Part shown: positions 8,999 through 16,301 of the stretch, one piece after another
How the letters are laid out: the number at the start of each line of letters is the position of its first letter
How positions within the stretch are numbered: position 1 is the first letter of the stretch
Assembly (NCBI GenBank): GCA_963747535.1
Contig: CAVVFX010000003.1
Coordinates: forward strand, 124,001 to 188,000
Direction: 5' to 3'
DNA from: CAVVFX01 sp963747535
Lineage (GTDB): Bacteria; Acidobacteriota; Terriglobia; Bryobacterales; Bryobacteraceae
Length of the DNA stretch: 64,000 nucleotides
Made by a program: the position numbers and the translations under genes
The notes under the pieces: model-generated
What the model was told of the DNA's origin: nothing
Database searches by the model: none
What the model saw: the letters and a program-made list of their open reading frames with translations, nothing else

Positions 8999-10642
8999 AT
9001 GCTTTCAAAAATGGAATCCATTATCGCGTACGTCAGCGACGAGAATTATCTCGCGCTGCCAGATGTGCTTGCCGAATTCGAACCTGCCGCGGGCGGTAAG
9101 ATCACGGTCCAGCGCTCCTCTCCGCGCGGAGCGTTTTACTCTGACGTGCCGCCGGGCAAATATCGTGTCGTCCTCGCGAAGGCCGGCTATGGCTCGAAAA
9201 CTGTCCTGGCTGAACTCGGGACCGACCCGCCTGTTCAGTTCCGCCTTCTTTCCGATGGCCTGCTAGGGTACATGTGGCCCAAATGGGTTCGGTCCGGTGA
9301 GAGTGCGGAATTTCGGGTTCATTCCGTCGAACAATACCAACTGTCGCTTTGGCGCTACGGCCTTCGGCGCGAATTGATCCAGATTGTGACCTGGATGGAC
9401 GAGCACGGCCCACAGGCAAACCGGCAGATCCTCCCCGATGGCGATTTCACGCAGACGGGAGCTAAATGGAATACGGTAGGTTATGCCGCGCCTCCCACGC
9501 TTGCCGCCCCCGATCGCAGCGGCCTGTATTATATTTGGGCGCGCACGCCCACAGGGAGAGCTTTTTCGTTTCCCTGGGTAGTTGCCCCGGCCAAGCCGCG
9601 CGCGAGGATTGCGGTGCTCGCATCGACGAACACGTGGAACGCATATAATAATTTCGGCGGACGAAGCAATTACGTGAACGCCGACAAACTGCCCGATGCA
9701 CCCGTGATCAACTCTCGCCAGGATCTCCATCGCTATCAGAACACCGCTCCGTTTGGGGTGTGGCGTCCCGGGGATGAGGAATACCGGCCGCTCTCCTTCG
9801 ACCGGCCGGAACCGAACAACCACCTGATTGGCGAGGGCGAGGTCACCGAACCCGTACAGGGAAGAACGCAATGCGGGCAGGCGCCCGGTGAATGGCGTCT
9901 CTACGCCTGGCTTGAGAGAGAGGGTTTCGACTACGATCTTTATGCAGAGGCTTATCTTCATTCTGGTTCCTTGCCGCTTGACTCTTATCGTGTTCTGATT
10001 GCAGCCGTGCACCCGGAATACTGGAGTCGCGAGATGTACCTGGCGGTAAAGGACTGGGTCTTCCATCGGGGAGGCTGCTTTCTCTATCTCGGCGGCAACG
10101 GCCTCAATTGCGAAGTCACGTTCGGTCAGGATGGTTCCATGCGATGCCTCTCACACTTGCACAGCGAGCGCGGCGAGATGGGCGGTAAATCATCTGACGG
10201 ATCCGTCGAATATGACAGCCGTATGCACCGCACCCTGGAATCGGAGGCCAATCTTCTCGGTGTCGTTTGCACGGAAACGGGGATCATGACTGCCGCGCCG
10301 TACCGCGTGATCGATGCGTCCCACTGGGTCTATGCCGGGACCGGTCTCGCGAATGGCGATTTATTCGGGAACAACACGCTGCACCAGCGCATTCCCGGCG
10401 GCGCCTCGGGTCATGAAACCGACAAACGAAGTGCCTGCTCGCCTCCCGGCACCATCCTGCTGGCCAAGGGGATGAATCCGGATAACGGCGGGTCCGAAAT
10501 GGTAATTCATGAACGGGAAGACTCGAGCGCCGTCTTCTCGGTCGGGTCCATAACCTGGGTCGCCGCGCTTTTCGTGGATGATGCGGTATCCACGATCACG
10601 GGCAACGTTCTTCGCAATTTTCTATCCCGACCGGTGCGCTGA
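8999..10642 (+). CDS. N,N-dimethylformamidase large-subunit-like protein
   Basis: A 547-residue protein. The C-terminal ~350 residues match the domain shared with the N,N-dimethylformamidase large subunit (ARIAVLASTNTWNAYNNFGG, SNYVNADKLP, then a section like a glutamine-amidotransferase fold: YRVLIAAVHPEYWSREMY, FLYLGGNGLNC). The N-terminal ~130 residues look like a beta-sandwich. ATG 8999 or 9011 is chosen; the frame stays open back to 8498, but that part lies over the preceding enolase-family gene in another frame and has no similarity. It follows that gene by 118 bp on the same strand, so the two may form one transcript under the IclR regulator. An amide- or nitrile-type hydrolytic role is inferred. 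Confidence 0.8.
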   Translation: MLSKMESIIAYVSDENYLALPDVLAEFEPAAGGKITVQRSSPRGAFYSDVPPGKYRVVLAKAGYGSKTVLAELGTDPPVQFRLLSDGLLGYMWPKWVRSGESAEFRVHSVEQYQLSLWRYGLRRELIQIVTWMDEHGPQANRQILPDGDFTQTGAKWNTVGYAAPPTLAAPDRSGLYYIWARTPTGRAFSFPWVVAPAKPRARIAVLASTNTWNAYNNFGGRSNYVNADKLPDAPVINSRQDLHRYQNTAPFGVWRPGDEEYRPLSFDRPEPNNHLIGEGEVTEPVQGRTQCGQAPGEWRLYAWLEREGFDYDLYAEAYLHSGSLPLDSYRVLIAAVHPEYWSREMYLAVKDWVFHRGGCFLYLGGNGLNCEVTFGQDGSMRCLSHLHSERGEMGGKSSDGSVEYDSRMHRTLESEANLLGVVCTETGIMTAAPYRVIDASHWVYAGTGLANGDLFGNNTLHQRIPGGASGHETDKRSACSPPGTILLAKGMNPDNGGSEMVIHEREDSSAVFSVGSITWVAALFVDDAVSTITGNVLRNFLSRPVR

Positions 10643-10846
10643 ATACCGCCCGCCTCCAGGTGTTAGAGTAATTTGCGATTTGGTTCGGCCGCGCCGTCAT
10701 CCAGATAATTGGCGATCTTAATTACTAGAGTAGCCCGTGCTCATGAAGGTCGTCGATCAACACGGGGAGAGTGCGGAGGGCGCTGAACAAAACCGTCGAC
10801 AACGCCGGCGGCGCTGACATCACAACCTTTAGCCCGCAACATCGTC

Positions 10847-11542
10847 TTACAATACGCCGTACTTCTCGTATACATCGCGCAGGTACGCGCCGTTCATCAG
10901 CTCGGCGCGCGAGTCATTCTCACGGCGAACTTTGTCAGACGCCAATTCGATGACCTCAGTGACCACCGCTTTAGGAACGACGACTATACCGTCGAAATCC
11001 GCAAACACAAAATCTCCCGGGTGTACGAGAACCTCTCCGCACTCTACGGGAACGTTGTAGGCGGTGACACAACCCCGGCCCAAGGAATCGACCGGCTTTA
11101 TTCCGGACGCGAATACCGGAAAGCCGAGTTCTTCGATCTTTTTGACGTCCCGAACCAGCCCGTCGATGATTGCGCCACGTGCACCGCGAGCCCGCGAAGC
11201 GGTCGAGAGCAACTCACCCCATGGAGCATTGCGGACCGATTTCTGGGTTCCGACAACAGCTACCTCGCCCGGCAGCAGACTGTCTACCGCCTCAATCTCC
11301 ATCTTGTAGGGATCGGGCGGAGTGTGATAGAGGTCCGAACAACTGATCGTGCGCGCCCAACCCGCTACCTTGCAACTCAAATAGAGAGGGCGTATATACT
11401 CGCGCATCGCCTGATGCCGGTAGCCCAACTGGTCCATCGAGTCGGACACGACCGCGGTATAGAGATTCTTCTCCGCGAACTCGCACAGGGACAGATCGTG
11501 GTGGTGGCTAAGCGACTCGGTACTGTTCGATGACGTGATCAT
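10847..11542 (-). CDS. RraA-like/4-hydroxy-4-methyl-2-oxoglutarate aldolase family protein
   Basis: A 231-residue protein of the RraA/HMG-aldolase fold. The core APWGELLSTASRARGARGAI followed by IDGLVRD carries the G-x-x-x-R-G and D-x-x-x-R-D type substrate and metal positions, and a C-terminal DGIVVVPKAV strand is typical. Members cleave 4-hydroxy-2-oxo acids or decarboxylate oxaloacetate, or regulate RNase E; in this catabolic context an aldolase role is favoured. It overlaps the end of the upstream enolase-superfamily gene by 35 bp, so translation is probably coupled. It is the last gene of a minus-strand operon that starts with the MFS transporter. Confidence 0.85.
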   Translation of the reverse strand: MITSSNSTESLSHHHDLSLCEFAEKNLYTAVVSDSMDQLGYRHQAMREYIRPLYLSCKVAGWARTISCSDLYHTPPDPYKMEIEAVDSLLPGEVAVVGTQKSVRNAPWGELLSTASRARGARGAIIDGLVRDVKKIEELGFPVFASGIKPVDSLGRGCVTAYNVPVECGEVLVHPGDFVFADFDGIVVVPKAVVTEVIELASDKVRRENDSRAELMNGAYLRDVYEKYGVL

Positions 11543-12662
11543 TTATTTCAACTCCTAAACCCGGTCGGTCCGGGACTCGCAGATAACCGTCTTCCATTCG
11601 CAGGGGCTCTTTCACCAGCATACGGCTCAAGGGACCTTGCGAGGTATTGAATTCAACAAATTCAGCCCGCCGCTGAAAGGCGGTTAAGTGCAGAGACGCG
11701 GCCGTCAACAGATCGCTTGACCAGGAATGCGGAATCACCAGGCGATTTGCCCGCTCCGCCATATGAACAATTTTGCGCGCCACGGTGAATCCGCCGCAGC
11801 GGGTTAAATCCGGCTGCAGAACATCGACGCCGCCTCGTTCGATGAGCGTCTGAAATCCCCAGTCGGTCGCCTCCTGCTCGCCGCATGCGATGCGGACATC
11901 GGTCGCGTCAGCCACCTTCCGGTAACCATCGTAGTCTTCCGGATGCAGTAGTTCTTCCACGAAGTAGGGCTGGAACTGCTCAATTGACCGGACAACCTGG
12001 ATTGCTTCCTTCGCGGTACGCTCCACGAACCACCCGGTGTCCACCAGCAGATCATTGCGCGGACCGAGCACCTCGCGAGCCGCTTCCACCAGTTTCACGT
12101 CGAGACAGGGGTCCTTCCCAAAAACTCCCCAACCGAACTTCACCGCGGTGAAGCCCTGGTCCAGGTAGACGCGGAGCGCCGCCCGCATCGCCTCGGGCGT
12201 GGAGCGAAACAGCGTGCTGGCATACGCGCGGACCTTGTCTCGCCACTTGCCGCCGAGCAAGATATGTACCGGCTGCTGGTAAACTTTACCGCAGATGTCC
12301 CACAGCGCGATATCGATAGCGGAGATCGCCTGCATCGCAGCGCCGCGGCGGCCAAAGTAGATTGTGCCGCGATACATGCGGTACCAGAGCCGCTCCACTT
12401 CCAAGGGGTTCTGGCCGACGAGCAATGAGCGGAGTCCATCCATGAACTCCATGCCCTCGTGCTGACTCCATTTCGGGGCCTCGACGCAAGCCTTCGCAAC
12501 CGGTGCTGCCGTCTCCATATCAGAGTAGCCGCAGATTCCAGCGTCAGTGGAGATTTTAATGATCCCCATATACGTGGGGCCCAACGGCTCTTCCGAACCC
12601 TCCGGAGTGTTGTATAGTCCCTCGGACTTGAGGACCATCACCTCGACGTCGACGATCTTCAA
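11508..12662 (-). CDS. Enolase-superfamily sugar-acid dehydratase-like enzyme
   Basis: A 384-residue mandelate racemase/muconate lactonizing family member. It starts at TTG 12662, sharing TTGA with the stop of the upstream deacylase gene. The catalytic pattern differs from the family member at 7765: KFGWG with Lys175, DTGWF, FVEELLHPED, ACGEQE and His312 in IPHSWSSD. A barrel-end His is typical of the acid-sugar dehydratases (rhamnonate, galactonate, mannonate type) and mandelate racemase. Dehydration of an aldonate to a 2-keto-3-deoxy acid is the best guess, which would fit the RraA-like aldolase immediately downstream. The specific sugar acid cannot be read from sequence. Confidence 0.88.
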   Translation of the reverse strand: MKIVDVEVMVLKSEGLYNTPEGSEEPLGPTYMGIIKISTDAGICGYSDMETAAPVAKACVEAPKWSQHEGMEFMDGLRSLLVGQNPLEVERLWYRMYRGTIYFGRRGAAMQAISAIDIALWDICGKVYQQPVHILLGGKWRDKVRAYASTLFRSTPEAMRAALRVYLDQGFTAVKFGWGVFGKDPCLDVKLVEAAREVLGPRNDLLVDTGWFVERTAKEAIQVVRSIEQFQPYFVEELLHPEDYDGYRKVADATDVRIACGEQEATDWGFQTLIERGGVDVLQPDLTRCGGFTVARKIVHMAERANRLVIPHSWSSDLLTAASLHLTAFQRRAEFVEFNTSQGPLSRMLVKEPLRMEDGYLRVPDRPGLGVEINDHVIEQYRVA

Positions 12663-13690
12663 TTCAGCACCTCGCGCCAGTCGACGCTCTCGGCGATGAC
12701 AAACAAAGTCTGACCCTTCGAAGGACGAGCCCCGAGATGGAGCATGGCTACGAATCCCGCGCGCGGTGCGAGGATATCCATAGCGAGGGAAGAATGATCC
12801 GAGAAGTCGTGGAGCCGGCCAAGTAACTGACCGCGATCAACGGCGTCGCCCGGTTGAACCACTGGTTCCCAAACGCCGTTTCGCGGTGCCGGTACATAGG
12901 CGTCAAGTTTATCCGCTCTTATCAGGCGGGTAGGACAGGAGCCGGGTGGGCGGACCCGCACGATTTCTCCGTCGAGCAAGCCGTAGTGCCGCAGTACGTT
13001 CTTTATCCCCTCATAGGCATGACGCACGCCAAGCCGGTCTGTGGAAGCGCCTGCGCCAAATTCGCCGCCGAGTGTTACTTTGCCTTCGGCTTCCGCTTCG
13101 TCGGTCAACAGGCCGGACGCCATGTCGCTCGAATAGATCAGCGCGAATCCGGTATCAAACAACTTCGAGACCGTGGCGATCTCAGCCCGCTGCACCGGAT
13201 CGGGGATGGGATGGAAGGAAGTGCAGTAAGGAAACGCGCCCTCCATTCCGCCCGCGTGGATGTCGATGACCACCCGCCCCAGCGGGAAAATGCACGTCTT
13301 CACAAAGTTAGCAATTCTGAACGAGATTGTGCCGCGCGGATTTCCGGGGAACGCACGGTTCATGTTCACGCCATCAAGTGGAGACGTACGCGAGTTTGCA
13401 ATACAGGCGCTTTCGCTCAGCTGCGGGATAAGCACAACCCGTCCAGTCATCTCATCGGGATCGAGATCGGCGCAAAGACGCTTCACCGCGACCTGGCCCT
13501 CGTACTCATTCCCGTGGGTACCGCCGAAACAGATCACCCCATTGGCATTGGAGCCGCGTTTTCCGTTGATGACCGTCAGGGGAAGCAGTGAGTAGCCCCA
13601 CGATCCATCCAGATGAAAGGCGACCTGATAATGATTCTTGCCGGCAAGGTCAAAATCAATTCCGGAGAAATTGTGGATCACGGAGGGCAT
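12659..13690 (-). CDS. Succinylglutamate desuccinylase/aspartoacylase (AstE/AspA) family deacylase
   Basis: A 343-residue zinc hydrolase. The signature ICFGGTHGNEYEG supplies zinc ligands His59 and Glu62, and VVIDIHAGG supplies the third His. NSRTSPLDGVNMNRAFPGNP is the substrate-binding arginine/asparagine region of the family. Close architecture is seen in DoeB-type N-acetyl-diaminobutyrate deacetylases. It would remove an acyl group from an N-acylated amino acid or related amide. It overlaps the next gene by four bases and lies just downstream of the PhyH remnant. With the dimethylformamidase-like gene nearby it suggests breakdown of an amide-linked compound; that pathway is inferred. Confidence 0.88.
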   Translation of the reverse strand: MPSVIHNFSGIDFDLAGKNHYQVAFHLDGSWGYSLLPLTVINGKRGSNANGVICFGGTHGNEYEGQVAVKRLCADLDPDEMTGRVVLIPQLSESACIANSRTSPLDGVNMNRAFPGNPRGTISFRIANFVKTCIFPLGRVVIDIHAGGMEGAFPYCTSFHPIPDPVQRAEIATVSKLFDTGFALIYSSDMASGLLTDEAEAEGKVTLGGEFGAGASTDRLGVRHAYEGIKNVLRHYGLLDGEIVRVRPPGSCPTRLIRADKLDAYVPAPRNGVWEPVVQPGDAVDRGQLLGRLHDFSDHSSLAMDILAPRAGFVAMLHLGARPSKGQTLFVIAESVDWREVLN

Positions 13691-13705
13691 GAGGTTCTGG
13701 CAGTT

Positions 13706-13975
13706 CTAGGGTAACGATGTGCAGTCTTCAGCGTCAAGGCAACGAAACCGTTTTCGTTCATATCTCTGAACGCCCCCGGCCGGCATCTGGTCAAAAGCGA
13801 TCGGGGGGCTCGCCGACAAGGCGTTTTCCAGTTCCGCCAGCAGGGAGTCGAGTTCAGCGCCGGACAAAACGCCGTCAATCGAACCAAACCCATCGCAGTG
13901 AAATTGATTTACCAACTCTGCGGACAACATAGTACGCTCCGATTCCGAATCATTTGTGTTAACGCGGGCCTTCAT
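13706..13975 (-). pseudogene. Truncated phytanoyl-CoA dioxygenase (PhyH) family remnant
   Basis: Only 89 residues remain of a family that is usually 250-300 long. The part MLSAELVNQFHCDGFGSIDG followed by VLSGAELDSLLAELENAL is a characteristic PhyH N-terminus (flexible helix, then DGF). None of the iron-binding HxD...H core is left, and the frame ends just before the deacylase gene. The start ATG shares ATGA with the stop of the GH39-like remnant upstream. Two neighbouring remnants in one operon suggest one or more internal deletions. Confidence 0.6.
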
Positions 13976-14251
13976 CTGCCACCTTCAAGTGAAAAGAAAA
14001 CGATCCCGTAAGGCGCGAGCTCGAGCTGGACATTTTGCTTTCCGGCTGAGCATCCGAATCTCGTTGACGCGGTCGTCCCACATCGGCTGCTCGGATAGGC
14101 CCCCTTGGCCGAGAGCCATATGATCGATCTCGAGCGGTGCGAGCTTACCAGAAAGGTCAAGGCGGAATTGCTGCGCCGACGCCGATAAGACAGCGAACAG
14201 AAGAAAGAGCCCGGTTAAGTGTCCCGGACGGAAATGGTAGTGGCTATGCAT
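13972..14251 (-). pseudogene. Collapsed GH39-like glycosidase remnant
   Basis: Starts at ATG 14251 with a hydrophobic signal (GHLTGLFLLFAVLSASA), followed by APLEIDHMALGQGGLSEQPM and WDDRVNEIRML, which resembles the start of GH39-type glycosidases. After a frameshift near 14050, the other frame gives VQLELAPYGIVFFSLE and a stop at 13972-13974, which resembles the last beta strand of the same type of enzyme. About 350-400 central codons are therefore missing. It overlaps the end of the MFS gene by eight bases and is overlapped by the PhyH remnant. The family call rests on short segments. Confidence 0.5.
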
Positions 14252-15503
14252 TCCGGTCCTCGATCCTGTCCCTTTCGAAGTGTCGTAAGATTCCGTACAG
14301 CAGTACCAACGCGGCGAACAGGTACATGGCGGCCGTGAAGGACATCAACCGGTCCACGCCGATTGTGCTGCGGGCGAGCCCGCCCCAAAAAGGGGCGAAG
14401 CCCGAAACAAGAGCCGCCACCAGGTTCAGGACTCCGATGGCAGAGGAGCGTAAGGTCCGGGGAACAACATCAAAGGTTGCCGCCGCCTGGTTCCCGGTCA
14501 CAAAACCGGCGAAAAACCCAACCGCCATGGCGGCCAGTCGTGCCTCGGCCAACTTGCCGGTCCAGCCCAGCAGGAACATGCACGGAGCTCCACAGAAGAG
14601 TGCGATGAGGATCACCCAAAACCTGGAGGCCTTAACCCGCATATAGAAGTGGTCGGCGAGCCAGCCTCCCGCCAGCAGGCCGCCTGCGGTTCCGATTTGC
14701 GGATAGACGCTGGCTTCGAAACCCGCACGGGCGAGGCCGATCTGATACTTGTCGTACAGAAAAGTTGGTAGCCACGTGTAAACCAGGTAAAGCCCGAAGG
14801 TTGCCACCGCAATGGCGAAGGCGATAATCTGCACGCTCGGAATCTTCAATAACACCAGGAAACTCATGAGGTCCGCTGTGCTACCCCTTTCGATCCTGGA
14901 AAACTTCTCAGGCATCCTGTGAAGAAAGCGGCTTAACGGAAGTGCGAATATAATGCCCATTCCGCCCAGCAGCCAGAAAGACACACGCCAATCGAACTTC
15001 TGAGCGACGAACGCGCTGACGGATCCACCGATGGCTACGCCGATCAGTTGGCTGGTCCCGAAGATCGCGATTGCCCGGGAACGGGTGCGTGGTCCATGCG
15101 CCGCCGCAATGAGCGCATAGCCTGCCGGCATGAAAAACGATTCCGATACTCCGAGTAGTGCACGGCAGCCCAGCAGAAAGGGTCCGTTTGGTGCTAAACC
15201 CGAAAGTACCGTAAGAACGCTCCAGGTGAGGAGACTTCCCAGCACCAAGGCAGACTTGGACAACCGGTCGCCCAAGATTCCCGCAATCGGCGAGAACACG
15301 CCAAACACCCACAGAAACAGCGCTCCAGTCAGACCCAGGACCGCGTTACTAAAGCCGAAAGTCTGCTGAAGCGCGGGGAAAAGGGTGTAGACCACCTGCC
15401 GGTCGGCCTGGTTCAGCACATAGCCGAACCAGAGAAAAGCGATCAGTTGCCATTCCGGCCGAAGGAGAGGCGGACGCGCGGTTCCGATTATCACGTTCCT
15501 CAT
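14244..15503 (-). CDS. Major facilitator superfamily transporter
   Basis: A 419-residue inner-membrane transporter with about twelve predicted membrane segments. It begins WQLIAFLWFGYVLNQADRQV, and has the MFS motif between helices 2 and 3 (GILGDRLSKSAL) and GVSESFFMPAGYALIAA in helix 4, as in the anion:cation symporter branch that carries sugar acids and carboxylates. It is the first gene of the minus-strand catabolic operon and overlaps the GH39-like remnant by eight bases. It probably imports the compound degraded by the downstream enolase-superfamily, deacylase and aldolase enzymes. Confidence 0.88.
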   Translation of the reverse strand: MRNVIIGTARPPLLRPEWQLIAFLWFGYVLNQADRQVVYTLFPALQQTFGFSNAVLGLTGALFLWVFGVFSPIAGILGDRLSKSALVLGSLLTWSVLTVLSGLAPNGPFLLGCRALLGVSESFFMPAGYALIAAAHGPRTRSRAIAIFGTSQLIGVAIGGSVSAFVAQKFDWRVSFWLLGGMGIIFALPLSRFLHRMPEKFSRIERGSTADLMSFLVLLKIPSVQIIAFAIAVATFGLYLVYTWLPTFLYDKYQIGLARAGFEASVYPQIGTAGGLLAGGWLADHFYMRVKASRFWVILIALFCGAPCMFLLGWTGKLAEARLAAMAVGFFAGFVTGNQAAATFDVVPRTLRSSAIGVLNLVAALVSGFAPFWGGLARSTIGVDRLMSFTAAMYLFAALVLLYGILRHFERDRIEDRNA

Positions 15504-16301
15504 GCCAGGTCAATCTACAATATCGTCCAATTGGCGGGGCGCACAACCGGTTGTCCATCATGGCGGATGGAAACCCCGGCGTGGACGCCAGTGCAGGTCC
15601 ATATATCAGGGCAATCTCTTGACAATTCTTGCCTTTACCGAAGACTTTCAGGTATGATGCCGTTTCGAAGAACACGCCTGGCTAGCGTCGAATGTATCCA
15701 TTGGTGGAGATGGCTTGGACGGTCCAGCAGGAGTTCGACCGCCATTAATTTTCTGGATTAATAGAGGTACGGCCCAGTAGGAAAACCCACTAACTACAAG
15801 AATGCTGTGGAGAACGCGAGACCGGGCAATCGCAAGAACAGAACAGCGGCCTAGATCCAGCGTAAGAGCTGGAATTCAATAGAGACAGGCCAATACATCG
15901 ATATTGATAGCCGCGCCTCACCGTCCCAGATGGTTAGCTATGCCGAGTCTTTCAGCCTTTCGCGTGACAGCGATCTAAGCTCGTCCCATGGCTGACCCAA
16001 ACGCTCTGCGAGCGGCGCTCGCCTTACACTCGTGCCACGCAGGCCGGCCGTTCTGCGGGATTTGGACGTCCCCGCGACGTCGTGTCGCCCTATCGTCAGT
16101 CGAGTGCTCGACTTCGGTTGCCAGCAGCGAATACGGCGGCTGTAGCGAACTGATGGGCGCCACTTTGACAGCGGCGTCTGCCCCACCTCAGCGAGGTCGA
16201 GTGGTTGTCGACTCGCCGACACAGGATGAAGAAGTATATCTTAATAATGCGGCATAAATGCCCTGGGCCGTCGATTGCAAAGGGAGGTGAAGGCTTGAAC
16301 T
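15504..16301. other. Long intergenic region, no gene recognised
   Basis: About 800 bp between two divergent genes. No reading frame shows family similarity or a good ribosome site. The right half contains dyad sequences described separately. A TTGACA at 15619 and TATGAT at 15653 are 28 bp apart, too far for one promoter. The region could hold regulatory RNA or decayed coding sequence, but nothing specific can be supported. Confidence 0.35.
16098..16113. promoter_or_regulatory. Perfect dyad upstream of the formate dehydrogenase gene
   Basis: AGTCGAG-TG-CTCGACT is a perfect 7-bp dyad with a 2-bp centre. A related imperfect dyad, GTCGAGTGGTTGTCGAC, lies at 16196-16212, sharing GTCGAGTG. Both are upstream of the gene starting at 16302, so they may be operator sites. 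No regulator gene for them is seen in the window. Confidence 0.3.

Noticed and set aside
15619..15658. TTGACA and TATGAT as a sigma-70 promoter
   Set aside because: The spacer is 28 bp, far from the usual 16-18.
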